Positions 35,658 through 44,737 of a stretch of DNA of 64,000 nucleotides are shown one piece after another. This DNA comes from JABMQW01 sp964439935 (lineage in GTDB: Bacteria; Fidelibacterota; Marinisomatia; Marinisomatales; TCS56): positions 131,294 through 195,293 of the forward strand of contig CAYTPW010000004.1 in NCBI GenBank assembly GCA_964439935.1, written 5' to 3'. A program made the translations under genes and the position numbers. Each line of letters begins with the position of its first letter. Within the stretch, counting starts at the first letter, position 1. Below the pieces are notes generated by a model that did no database searches, was not told where the DNA came from, and worked only from the letters and a program-made list of their open reading frames with translations.

Positions 35658-36995
35658 TTAAACTTCCTTCTCCATAATCTCCAGGCCCTGACGGATGACC
35701 GTGAGTAATTCCGTTTTACTGGGGCAAGCAAAGGCTGCCAGTGCGAAGTCCTCGGGATCGCATTCCATGATACCGAGTTTCTCCATTTCTTCGACATCAT
35801 TAGCCAGTATACTGCGATACAGAGCTATCGGGATAATATCCATTGGCAGCATATCTTCCCAGGCATTAAGCGGTACCAGAGCCCGGTGTCCACCATTGAT
35901 CTTAGTGGAAAATTCAAAATCGGGTTTACCAGTTTTCAAATAAGCGTTAGTGAGGGTATAATTTTTACGACTGCTGCCAACTCTCGCCCATCCCAGGAAG
36001 GGGCGTTTTTTATCAACGACCAATCCGGATATTGCACTATGATAAAAGCCCAGGAAATCGACTTCCTCTGCCAGGCGACCGGTGAGCACATTCCCTGATA
36101 TCAGACGCGAATCAGGATCACTTACATTATTTTCAGTTAACTGAGAGATTGGAGCACCAACACGAGTCTGCAAAAAGCCAGGCTTGGCTATCGCTGGTCC
36201 TCCTACTGCAATTACCACCCCCGGGTCATATTGACCGGTGAGAAATAATTTACCCAGGGTCGCTACCTGCTGGGGCGCTACAGTCCATACCACATCACCG
36301 GGGTTGATTGGATCGATATGATGAACCTGAATACCAACATTACCGGCCGGATGGGGTCCACTGAATTGATGCACGGTAATACCCGGCAAGTCCTGCAAAA
36401 GATCAGGAATGAATTGACTGGTGGATACGTGAACGGCTTCACCGGTTAACCTGGTAAGTACCGACAGGCCGGTTTTAAAAGCTTCCGCGTGCTCTTCCAA
36501 AGCCAGAATCGGATCGATTGCCAGTGGCGCTGTATCAGTTACAGAAACAAAAATGGCCTTAGGTGTGACTTCCGGATTTGCGGCCTTACCAAATGGTCGT
36601 TGCAAAATCAGCGGCCACAGATTGGCTTTCAGAATAAAGGCAATCAAATCATCGCGAGAACTGTTTTCGATACTGATCGGGTCCTGAGTTTCAGCTATCT
36701 CTTTTTCAGCCAGCCGAATAATAATTTTGCGAATCGAACGCCGTTCCCCGTAGACGACATCCTTTATTGTACCGGCACCAGGGGATGGATAATTTACCTT
36801 AGGGGAATTCTTGTCAAAGAACAGGGCTGATCCCAATTTAACTGAGTCACCTGTTTTAACCACCAATTTTGGTTTGATCCCCCGGAAATCAGCAGGCACG
36901 ATGCCAACTTCAGAAGGTTTTTGACCATCCTGAACAGAGCCGACCGGTGAACCGGATATACGGATATTATGACCTTTTTGTATTCTTATTTTCAT
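35658..36995 (-). CDS. nqrA: Na+-translocating NADH:quinone reductase subunit A
   Basis: The 445-residue peripheral subunit contacts quinone at the cytoplasmic face. It starts KIRIQKGHNIRISG and has the barrel-sandwich PGAGTIKDVVYGERR, then RPFGKAANPEVTPKAIFVSVTDTAPLA, GPHPAGNVGIQVHHIDP, VVWTVAPQQVATLGKLFLTGQ and VGAPISQLTENN, all typical of NqrA. No cofactor motif is expected. It is the first gene of nqrABCDEF-apbE and lies 124 bases after nuoN; that gap holds an A+T-rich inverted repeat. Confidence 0.98.
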   Translation of the reverse strand: MKIRIQKGHNIRISGSPVGSVQDGQKPSEVGIVPADFRGIKPKLVVKTGDSVKLGSALFFDKNSPKVNYPSPGAGTIKDVVYGERRSIRKIIIRLAEKEIAETQDPISIENSSRDDLIAFILKANLWPLILQRPFGKAANPEVTPKAIFVSVTDTAPLAIDPILALEEHAEAFKTGLSVLTRLTGEAVHVSTSQFIPDLLQDLPGITVHQFSGPHPAGNVGIQVHHIDPINPGDVVWTVAPQQVATLGKLFLTGQYDPGVVIAVGGPAIAKPGFLQTRVGAPISQLTENNVSDPDSRLISGNVLTGRLAEEVDFLGFYHSAISGLVVDKKRPFLGWARVGSSRKNYTLTNAYLKTGKPDFEFSTKINGGHRALVPLNAWEDMLPMDIIPIALYRSILANDVEEMEKLGIMECDPEDFALAAFACPSKTELLTVIRQGLEIMEKEV

Positions 36996-37075
36996 TGATT
37001 TCTCTTGGATGACTTTGTGAGAGTATTTCTACTTAAAAATTTATGCTTTAACGTGGAGTTATTTTAACAGTATCG

Positions 37076-37103
37076 TTATTAAATAATTATTCCCATTTAA
37101 TAA
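37076..37103. repeat. A+T-rich inverted repeat between the nuo and nqr operons
   Basis: TTATTAAAT (37076-37084) is a perfect inverted copy of ATTTAATAA (37095-37103), with a 10-base spacer. It lies 17 bases beyond the nuoN stop and about 80 bases before nqrA. It could be an operator for nqr or a weak transcript end for nuo. No T-run follows, and the stem has only A-T pairs, so an operator is the better guess. Confidence 0.35.
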
Positions 37104-37119
37104 GATGCCAAACATACAT

Positions 37120-38607
37120 CTACCGGATAAATATCACAAAAGAATTGCTTACCCATTCGGCCAGCGGTGCCCAATAAATACCTAACACCAATGTTGGTAT
37201 GGCTAATAGACCAGCTAACAGGGTAATGATTGAAAATCTAATTCTTAATCCGGATGGCTTCTCGGTTTCAAAAAACATGGCTTTCACAACCCGCATATAA
37301 TAATACAATGAAATAACACTATTTAAGACACCAATTATAGCCAACCAATAAAATGTCGGACCAGCTTTAATAACGGCAGCAAATATATAGAATTTGCCAA
37401 TGAATCCGGCGGTAGGTGGGATACCGGTCAATGAAAACATGAACAAAGTCATAATAATTGCTAATAGTGGATAAGAGTGTCCCAGTCCGCTGAATTCAGC
37501 GACGCTATCTTGTCCAGTACTGTTGTGAATAACCATCAGTATGTAAAACGCTCCCAGATTCATTAACAAATACAGGCTGGCATAGATCATAATGCCATAA
37601 ACACCCTGTTGGGATAGGACCGGCAAACCCATCATCATATATCCAGCATGGGCGATACTGGAATAAGCCAGCATACGCTTGACGCTCAACTGCCGCAGAG
37701 CGATTAAATTGCCAACTGTCATCGTGGCTGCAGCAAGCACTGCTAAAACCTGGTCCCACGGAAGACCTGATTTAAAGAACCATTCCAATTCAATAAAAGT
37801 ACCGGGAGTACCAAATGTGGAATTGAAGAAGCGGATGATCAGTGCCAATCCTGCAGCTTTGGGGGCAACTGATAAATAAGCGGTGATTGAAGTAGGCGCT
37901 CCCTCATAGACATCGGGTGTCCAGTAGTGAAAAGGTACAGCTGAAATCTTATACCCGAATCCGGTAAAAATAAACAAAGCGGCAAGAATCAGAGCGAGAT
38001 TGGCGCTATCCCCTAAACCAACCAGGGCGGAACGAATATCATAGATATTGGTCGAACCGGTCAATCCAAAAAGAATACTCAGACCAAATAACATTATGCC
38101 TGAGGAAAAAGCGCCATAAATCACGTATTTAAGTGATGCTTCGGTGGATCGGCGATTCCCGCGCAAATAACCAGCTAAAATGAAAGACATAATCGATACA
38201 ATTTCTAATGACAGATAGACCATTATCAAATCAGCAGCCGCTACCATCACAAACATGCCCAGCACCATGATCGCAATCAATATATAATACTCACCAACAC
38301 GCTGATTTTGTAGTTCATTTTCGTTGTATGATACGAGAATTGTACAGATTGTGGCTATCAGTATCAAAATCCTGAAAAATGTACTGAATGGATCGCTGAC
38401 AACAGTGCCGAGAAATAGAGAAACCGGCACGCCATTATCATTTACCAGCAAAGCAACCAGGGTCAGCAATATTCCAGCCATGACCCAATAGCCAACTCTG
38501 CTAGATTTTTCAGCCCGGTAGAATAGATCGACAATAATTGCTATCAGAATTGTTCCTGTCAATAGCAGTTCCGGTCCGAAATAACTTAGACTAGTCAAAT
38601 TGGTCAT
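37120..38607 (-). CDS. nuoN: Complex I subunit NuoN (proton-pumping antiporter-like)
   Basis: The 495-residue membrane subunit has about 14 helices. Conserved features are the LIMVYLSLEIVSIMSFILAGY segment with a key Glu, GYKISAVPFHYWTPDVYEGAPTS with the broken-helix Lys, the AVLAAATMTVGNLIALRQ region, and RMLAYSSIAHAGYMMMG. The start context includes YFGPELLLTGT. It is the last gene of nuoABCDHIJKLMN and is 42 bases after nuoM. Confidence 0.97.
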   Translation of the reverse strand: MTNLTSLSYFGPELLLTGTILIAIIVDLFYRAEKSSRVGYWVMAGILLTLVALLVNDNGVPVSLFLGTVVSDPFSTFFRILILIATICTILVSYNENELQNQRVGEYYILIAIMVLGMFVMVAAADLIMVYLSLEIVSIMSFILAGYLRGNRRSTEASLKYVIYGAFSSGIMLFGLSILFGLTGSTNIYDIRSALVGLGDSANLALILAALFIFTGFGYKISAVPFHYWTPDVYEGAPTSITAYLSVAPKAAGLALIIRFFNSTFGTPGTFIELEWFFKSGLPWDQVLAVLAAATMTVGNLIALRQLSVKRMLAYSSIAHAGYMMMGLPVLSQQGVYGIMIYASLYLLMNLGAFYILMVIHNSTGQDSVAEFSGLGHSYPLLAIIMTLFMFSLTGIPPTAGFIGKFYIFAAVIKAGPTFYWLAIIGVLNSVISLYYYMRVVKAMFFETEKPSGLRIRFSIITLLAGLLAIPTLVLGIYWAPLAEWVSNSFVIFIR

Positions 38608-38649
38608 AATATTATTTCGTTTCCATATCGAGTGAAAGCATTACTGGCA

Positions 38650-40200
38650 TCAGAATAAGCCAGGTGCCGCTCCCAGATTGACAACCTGCTCAATTAGTTT
38701 ATTAACCGATTCTCTGATGACATTCAGGAATGGTGCCGGATATACACCAAACAGCAGTGTAATCAGAGCTAGGGGAACTACAGTAAACAACTCCCGCCGA
38801 TTTATCTCCGGCAGATCGGCGTATTTCGTATTCAGCTCACCAAAGAACATGCGCTGGTAGGCCCACAGAAAATAAGTCGCATTCAATAAAATACCCAAGG
38901 TTGATAAAACAACGATCATCCGGAAAACTGAAAAACCGCCAATCAGGCACATCGCTTCGCTCACAAAGCCGGACATGCTTGGTAAACCAAGTCCGGCAAA
39001 AAAGGCGACCATTGTAATACCAGCAAAAACAGGCATGCGGTTGGCTAAACCACCAAAACCATTGATGTCGCGGTGGTGCGCGCGGTCATAAATCACTCCT
39101 ACCAGGATAAACAGCATGGCTGAAATTGTACCATGGTTGAACATTTGAAAGATAGCTCCATTCATTCCAGCCTGAGCCGACATCAGGTTGCTGCCATTCA
39201 TTACGCCTGCCGCTACAACAGCCGACATACCAACCAGAGCAAAACCCATGTGATTGATACTGGAATAAGCTACCAAGCGTTTTAAATCTTTCTGAGCAAG
39301 AGCACACAATGCACCCCAGATAATATTCACCAGACCCAGCAAAGCCAGTGCACCAACGAACCACCATACTGCTTCCGGCAGCATAGCATAATTAATCCGG
39401 AATAAACCATACAATCCCATTTTCAGGAGAACTCCAGCCAGAATTACCGATATGGCTGTGGGCGCCTCGACATGGGCCAGGGGCAACCAGGTGTGAAATG
39501 GGAAAATCGGTACTTTGATGGCAAAACCGATAAAAAGCAATATCCAGATAACTTTAATCGCGCTCATACCCCACCATACCAATCCACTAAGTGCGGCAGG
39601 CGCGATTTCGGCCAGTTCAACCATATTGAAAGTATAACCACAGTTGAAATAGAGCGCTAAAATTGCTACCAAAATCAAAACCGATCCAAAAAGTGTATAT
39701 AAAAAGAATTTAATGGCTGCATATTCCCGTTTTGGACCACCCCAGAGACCGATCAGGAAATACATCGGCAACAGCATAACTTCCCAAAATACGTAGAATA
39801 GGAAAAAATCCAATGCGGTGAAAACGCCCATCATGCCAGTATCTAGCAGCAGGAATAAAGCAAAATAGCCCTTAATCATTTTATCAGTCTTCCAGCTGAC
39901 AAAAACGCCAATAAATGACAATAAAGCAGTCAGTAGAACCATTGGCAAACTAAGTCCATCGACACCAAGCGAATAGAAAATATTGAAGGATGGAATCCAT
40001 TGATGATATTCCATAAACTGGAATGTACCGGAACTGCGATCGAATGAGAACCAGAGAACGACAGCCAGAGTCAATTGAAGGCCGGTTGCGATCGCTGCTG
40101 TGATTTTAATTGTATTGGTCAGCCGATTTGGTATTAGCAGGATCGCCATCATACCAATAACCGGCAGCCAGATTAGCCAACTGAGGATTTGGGACTCCAT
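38650..40200 (-). CDS. nuoM: Complex I subunit NuoM (proton-pumping antiporter-like)
   Basis: The 516-residue membrane subunit has about 14 helices. Family marks are SLGVDGLSLPMVLLTALLSF, the ALDFFLFYVFWEVMLLPMYFLIGLWGG segment with its essential Glu, VPIFPFHTWLPLAHVEAPTAISV with the essential Lys on the broken helix, KDLKRLVAYSSINHMGFALVG, and MFNHGTISAMLF. It is 50 bases downstream of nuoL, the widest gap between genes of this operon apart from the similar gap to nuoN. Confidence 0.97.
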   Translation of the reverse strand: MESQILSWLIWLPVIGMMAILLIPNRLTNTIKITAAIATGLQLTLAVVLWFSFDRSSGTFQFMEYHQWIPSFNIFYSLGVDGLSLPMVLLTALLSFIGVFVSWKTDKMIKGYFALFLLLDTGMMGVFTALDFFLFYVFWEVMLLPMYFLIGLWGGPKREYAAIKFFLYTLFGSVLILVAILALYFNCGYTFNMVELAEIAPAALSGLVWWGMSAIKVIWILLFIGFAIKVPIFPFHTWLPLAHVEAPTAISVILAGVLLKMGLYGLFRINYAMLPEAVWWFVGALALLGLVNIIWGALCALAQKDLKRLVAYSSINHMGFALVGMSAVVAAGVMNGSNLMSAQAGMNGAIFQMFNHGTISAMLFILVGVIYDRAHHRDINGFGGLANRMPVFAGITMVAFFAGLGLPSMSGFVSEAMCLIGGFSVFRMIVVLSTLGILLNATYFLWAYQRMFFGELNTKYADLPEINRRELFTVVPLALITLLFGVYPAPFLNVIRESVNKLIEQVVNLGAAPGLF

Positions 40201-40250
40201 TATTGTCCTCCCCTAAAATTTTCCACGATGAATATTTTGCGTTACTTTCA

Positions 40251-42293
40251 TTAAACTACCTGAATAAGAAAAATGATTATTATTCCCAGCAGAGCAAATA
40301 ATAGATAATTCTGGATACGGCCGGTTTGAATTTGGCGCAACGATTGCCCGGTCCGCTGGAACATGCGTCCAATTCCATTTACAATGACTTTATCCAATCC
40401 CTCCCAATCAACTTCACCTGAGATTTTTGATATTTTTTCGGTCACCCGGCCAAAACCATCAATAAAGCGCTGATCGTATAGCTCCCAATCCGAATAACCA
40501 ACCCAATTTGAGAATTTTAAAAATGGCTGGTAGATGAAACGCTGATACAATTCGTCAATAAAAAACTTATTGAATGATAATCGATATAGAATACCACTCC
40601 GTTCAGCCCACACTTCTGGTGATAATTGCTTGCGTAGATACATCAACCAGGCCAATAAAATTCCGATTCCAGCTAATGTCACCGATATGATCATTGCCAT
40701 AACGTGGTGATGATGAATACCTTCGGTTATGACGTGCGCTGACCGAAAGTGCATCCCGGTAACCAAGGAATCCCGTGCTTCAATTAGGTACGTAAACCAG
40801 CCTGTTTCTAACAGTGGATTAATATTTGGCAGGGTATAGAATACAAAAAAAGTCATACTGCTGAGAATAATCATGGGAATCGTCATTTCACGAGGCGATT
40901 CTTTAATATCCGGGTAGACCTGCGGTTGTCTGGCAGTACCATGAAATGTCTTATAGATCATGCGTAGCATGTAAAATGGCGTTATCATAGCCGCTGTAAA
41001 ACCAAATAACGGAATTAGAAAATGCTTTGGTGTATGATTTGCAAAGGCCAGGCTCCCGGCCAGAATGGCATCTTTGGAAAGGAAACCGGAAAAGAACGGA
41101 ACACCGGAAATTGCCAAGGTACAGATCATCATAGTCCAATAGGTATACGGCATTTTATTTTTAAAACCGCCCATGTTTCGCATATCCTGTGGATCGATGC
41201 TATAATTTTTCCAACGATCCAATGCGTGATGCATGGCATGAATCACACTCCCGGCCCCATAAAAGAGACTTGCTTTGAACATGGCATGTGTCACCAAATG
41301 AAAGAATCCAGCCGTATAGGCACCTGTTCCAACTGCCATCACCATATAGCCCAGTTGACTCAACGTGGAATAGGCCAGAACACGCTTGATGTCATTCTGG
41401 GTAATTGCGATTATGGCGGCAAACAAGGCTGTAAATCCGCCGACATAGGCAATTATAACTAAAACATCGGGAGTTAGAATCGGAAACAGGCGCACCAGCA
41501 TATAAACACCTGCCGCAACCATTGTAGCAGCATGAATCAACGCCGAAACCGGCGTCGGTCCTTCCATGGCATCCGGCAACCAGATGTGCAGCGGTACTTG
41601 AGCGGACTTACCGATTGCGCCACAGAACAGTCCCAATCCTGCCAGAGTCAGTATTGTTCCTTGGATTGACCCACTGGCAACTCCTGCAAATACGTCGGAA
41701 TAATTGAAAGAGCCAATGGCACTGAAAAACAGCATAATGCCAATAAAGAATCCCAGGTCCCCGACCCGATTTGTCAAAAATGCTTTTTTACCGGCAGCAG
41801 CAGCCGAATTTTTCTGGAACCAGAATCCGATCAGCAGGTAGGAACTCAATCCCACCAGTTCCCAGAATATGTACAAGGAAATCAGATTATTAGCCAGCAC
41901 AATTCCGTTCATGCTGAAAGTAAATAATCCCAGGTAAGCATAATAACGGGAATAATACTGGTCTCCAGCCATATACTTAATCGAATAGATATGCGACATG
42001 GTCGAGATCAGTGCAACTATTACCAGCATCAATATTGTAATATTATCAATCAGGAAGCCTAATTCAATTTTGAATGCCCCCAGATACAGCCAGGTAATCA
42101 GGGCTTCTCGCTTTAATTGAGGGTCATTAAGCATCAAGGTAAATATCAGCATGCCAATTGATATTCCCAGAGTAATCAAGACCGTAAAAATCGAAATGAA
42201 ATCGCCTTTTCTAGGTAATCTATTACCGAAAAAGATCTGGATAACGAAAGCCAATAATGGTAAGAACAGAATCAGAAGGCTTGATACTATCAT
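40251..42293 (-). CDS. nuoL: Complex I subunit NuoL (proton-pumping antiporter-like with lateral helix)
   Basis: The 680-residue subunit has 14 core helices plus the long lateral helix and final anchor helix at the C-terminus, ending LLFALLGIIIIFLIQVV. Conserved features are FIFWELVGLSSYLLIGFW (written here as YIFWELVGLSSYLLIGFW), GKSAQVPLHIWLPDAMEGPTPVS, NDIKRVLAYSTLSQLGYM and THAMFKASLFYGAGS. The length fits the bacterial family. It overlaps nuoK by four bases. Confidence 0.97.
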   Translation of the reverse strand: MIVSSLLILFLPLLAFVIQIFFGNRLPRKGDFISIFTVLITLGISIGMLIFTLMLNDPQLKREALITWLYLGAFKIELGFLIDNITILMLVIVALISTMSHIYSIKYMAGDQYYSRYYAYLGLFTFSMNGIVLANNLISLYIFWELVGLSSYLLIGFWFQKNSAAAAGKKAFLTNRVGDLGFFIGIMLFFSAIGSFNYSDVFAGVASGSIQGTILTLAGLGLFCGAIGKSAQVPLHIWLPDAMEGPTPVSALIHAATMVAAGVYMLVRLFPILTPDVLVIIAYVGGFTALFAAIIAITQNDIKRVLAYSTLSQLGYMVMAVGTGAYTAGFFHLVTHAMFKASLFYGAGSVIHAMHHALDRWKNYSIDPQDMRNMGGFKNKMPYTYWTMMICTLAISGVPFFSGFLSKDAILAGSLAFANHTPKHFLIPLFGFTAAMITPFYMLRMIYKTFHGTARQPQVYPDIKESPREMTIPMIILSSMTFFVFYTLPNINPLLETGWFTYLIEARDSLVTGMHFRSAHVITEGIHHHHVMAMIISVTLAGIGILLAWLMYLRKQLSPEVWAERSGILYRLSFNKFFIDELYQRFIYQPFLKFSNWVGYSDWELYDQRFIDGFGRVTEKISKISGEVDWEGLDKVIVNGIGRMFQRTGQSLRQIQTGRIQNYLLFALLGIIIIFLIQVV

Positions 42294-42595
42294 TGTTTTA
42301 ACTGACTCGCTTCATCCACATTCACGGTGTGAAAAAGGTTATAGATATTGATAATTATCGCCAGTGCAACTGCTGCTTCGGCAGCTGCTAAAATGATTAC
42401 AAACAAGGCAAAGATATGCCCTGAGATATTCATACCGCCAAAGCGTGCAAAGGCAATGAAATTCAGGTTGGCTGAATTCAGGATCAATTCCACCCCCATT
42501 AAAACTGCAATTGCATTCCGGCGGGTAATGACACCAAAAAGTCCCAGGCAAAACAACAATGCTCCGACGATCAGATAGATCTGCAAATGATCCAT
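42290..42595 (-). CDS. nuoK: Complex I subunit NuoK
   Basis: The 101-residue subunit has three membrane helices. It reads GVITRRNAIAVLMGVELILNSANLNF, with the conserved Glu of helix 2, and ALFVIILAAAEAAVALAIIINIY, with the Glu of helix 3. Both are typical of the proton path between NuoH/J and the antiporter-like subunits. It overlaps nuoJ by one base and nuoL by four bases. Confidence 0.97.
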   Translation of the reverse strand: MDHLQIYLIVGALLFCLGLFGVITRRNAIAVLMGVELILNSANLNFIAFARFGGMNISGHIFALFVIILAAAEAAVALAIIINIYNLFHTVNVDEASQLKQ

Positions 42596-43083
42596 CAGCG
42601 CCCCCTCCTGGAAAGCATCGCCGCTCCAATCAGTGCTCCCAGCAATAAAACGGATGCAATTTCAAACGGCAACAGATAATCGATCATCAACATAGTACCG
42701 ATTGAACCAGCCGTCTGGTCGGGTTCGGGCACCATGATTATATGCCAAGGCGTCTTTACTATCATGATCACCAAAAATATAAACAATAGTCCTGTTCCGG
42801 CGGCACTGACCCCCCTCTGCACGCTGGAATGTGAAATTCTGACGCTGGTTATTTTGTTGGTCAGCATGATCCCGAACAGTATCAGAATCAGAATACCACC
42901 AATGTAGATTACAATTTGAACCACGCCAATAAAATCTGCCCATAAAAAAATATAGAGCGCGGCTACACCAAGAAAAGTGAATAATAACGCAACCGCAGAA
43001 TAAATCAGTTGATTACTGGTAACCACGAGTAAAGCTGATGAAACAGTCAAAATTATAATCAGCCAGAAAGTAGCGGTTGCCAT
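42595..43083 (-). CDS. nuoJ: Complex I subunit NuoJ
   Basis: The 162-residue subunit has five membrane helices. The region LYIFLWADFIGVVQIVIYIGGILILILF contains the conserved pi-bulge helix 3 segment with the QxxxYxGgixvLxxF pattern of NuoJ/ND6. It overlaps nuoI and nuoK by one base each. A short hydrophilic loop between helices 4 and 5 is typical for the family. No cofactor is bound. Confidence 0.96.
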   Translation of the reverse strand: MATATFWLIIILTVSSALLVVTSNQLIYSAVALLFTFLGVAALYIFLWADFIGVVQIVIYIGGILILILFGIMLTNKITSVRISHSSVQRGVSAAGTGLLFIFLVIMIVKTPWHIIMVPEPDQTAGSIGTMLMIDYLLPFEIASVLLLGALIGAAMLSRRGR

Positions 43084-43649
43084 TATTTATTTTCCTCTTC
43101 TGAAAAGGATAATTCTGTCAAACGAGCTGCTTGCTTCCGGTCAATATTCGCGAACTTGAATATCAGATCGCTACGGTCATAAGTGGAATACTCATAATCG
43201 ATGGTATGCTTGTGGGAATTCGGTCCACCGGTCATATAAATACAATCTTCCGGACAAGGATAGGTGCAGAGATTACAGAAACAGCATTCTGACATGTCGA
43301 TATCGAATCGTGTCACCAGTAACCGTTTCTTGGTGTCTTTGGAAGTGGTTCCAATATCCACATCCTTAGGAACTTTTATCGTTTCTATCCTAATACAATC
43401 AACGGGACAGACCCGAGAACACTGATAGCAACCGATGCAGTCATCGATATCCACGTGCAAACGTGAGCGGATAACGTTATAACGATCATGATTGTACCCG
43501 ATATCACGTTGTGGTTGCGGCCAGCGTTCTTCGGGATACTGAAGAGTAACATTACCTTTTCTGATCCGCAGAAGATGACCGAATGTTACGCCTAATCCGA
43601 TTATCAGCGTCGTTATTGTTTCCCAAATATTTATCAGATATTGTTTCAT
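43083..43649 (-). CDS. nuoI: Complex I 4Fe-4S ferredoxin-type subunit NuoI
   Basis: The protein has about 188 residues from the chosen start. Two 4Fe-4S motifs, CIGCYQCSRVCPVDC and CCFCNLCTYPCPEDC, carry the N6a/N6b clusters that pass electrons to NuoB. An N-terminal amphipathic segment (ETITTLIIGLGVTFGHLL) anchors it to the membrane part. A GTG start at 43664 overlapping nuoH is possible. The ATG at 43649, two bases after the nuoH stop, gives the more typical N-terminus. With no NuoEFG, electrons may enter at this subunit. Confidence 0.95.
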   Translation of the reverse strand: MKQYLINIWETITTLIIGLGVTFGHLLRIRKGNVTLQYPEERWPQPQRDIGYNHDRYNVIRSRLHVDIDDCIGCYQCSRVCPVDCIRIETIKVPKDVDIGTTSKDTKKRLLVTRFDIDMSECCFCNLCTYPCPEDCIYMTGGPNSHKHTIDYEYSTYDRSDLIFKFANIDRKQAARLTELSFSEEENK

Positions 43650-43651
43650 GG

Positions 43652-44737
43652 TCAACTTAGCCACAGACTCCAGAGACCGGCTCCGAACAGATTAAAAAAG
43701 GCCAGTGGCAGTAACACTTTCCAACTGACATTCATTAGTTGATCAACCCGCAATCGGGGGAAAGTCCAGCGAAACCACATCATGACCAGGACCAGAAATA
43801 CTACTTTCCCCATAAACCAGAACAAACCCCAGGTGGGACCAACCATCAGCTCATTAAAAGGACTCTGCCAGCCACCGAGGAAAACAACTGCAGCAATACC
43901 GCAAACGATAAACATATTAGCATATTCGCTTAGAAAAAAGAAAGCCCAGCGCATACCAGAATATTCGGTATGAAACCCGGCTACCAGTTCCGATTCCGCT
44001 TCAGGAATGTCAAATGGTGTACGGTTAATTTCGGCCACGCCGGCAATTAAATAGATGAAAAACGCCAGAAAAGTGAACGGATTTTGAAAAATAAACCAGT
44101 TCGGTAAAACGCCCCATACAGTACCCGCCTGCATGGCAGTTATGGACTGCATATTAAGCGAACCAGCCAGCATGACAATTGTGATCAGTGAAACAGCGGC
44201 TGGTATCTCATAACTGATGATCTGGGCTGCAGAGCGCATAGCTCCATACAGGGACCATTTATTGTTTGAAGCCCAACCAGCTAAAATAAGTCCAATGACT
44301 CCGAATGAACTGACCGCCAGGATATAAAAAAGCCCCACGTTGAAATCAGCCAAAACCAGTGTTTCACTGAAGGGTAAAGCAATAAAAGCAATAAAAGCGC
44401 CCAGAAAAAGGATGAATGGTGCCAGGATGAATAATTTTCGATCAGCGGCTGCAGGAATGATGTCTTCTTTCACTAGCAATTTAATAGAGTCGGCAACTGT
44501 TTGCAGTAGGCCCCATTTACCGGCATGCAAACCCGCTCCCTGGCCCATCGGTCCAACGCGATCCTGCATAAAAGCAGATACTTTGCGCTCTACATACACG
44601 GCTACAATTGCATGGACAGCGATCAGACCGAAAATTGCAAGTCCGGTCACAATAATGACAATGATAAAAGCGCCGGGTACACCCAGGAAACCTAACCAGG
44701 AATTATTAACCCATTCAATCAACCAGGTAATTGTCAT
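43652..44737 (-). CDS. nuoH: Complex I subunit NuoH
   Basis: The 361-residue membrane subunit lines the quinone site. Conserved features are VERKVSAFMQDRVGPMGQG, LLQTVADSIKLLVKEDIIPA, AQIISYEIPAAVSL, and AEINRTPFDIPEAESELVAGFHTEYSGMRW with its charged loop. It has about eight helices. It overlaps nuoD by four bases. Confidence 0.98.
   Translation of the reverse strand: MTITWLIEWVNNSWLGFLGVPGAFIIVIIVTGLAIFGLIAVHAIVAVYVERKVSAFMQDRVGPMGQGAGLHAGKWGLLQTVADSIKLLVKEDIIPAAADRKLFILAPFILFLGAFIAFIALPFSETLVLADFNVGLFYILAVSSFGVIGLILAGWASNNKWSLYGAMRSAAQIISYEIPAAVSLITIVMLAGSLNMQSITAMQAGTVWGVLPNWFIFQNPFTFLAFFIYLIAGVAEINRTPFDIPEAESELVAGFHTEYSGMRWAFFFLSEYANMFIVCGIAAVVFLGGWQSPFNELMVGPTWGLFWFMGKVVFLVLVMMWFRWTFPRLRVDQLMNVSWKVLLPLAFFNLFGAGLWSLWLS

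Noticed and set aside
41022..41462. 146-aa plus-strand open frame opposite nuoL
   Set aside because: It is antisense to a strongly conserved coding region, and its Cys/His-rich composition is an artefact of that.
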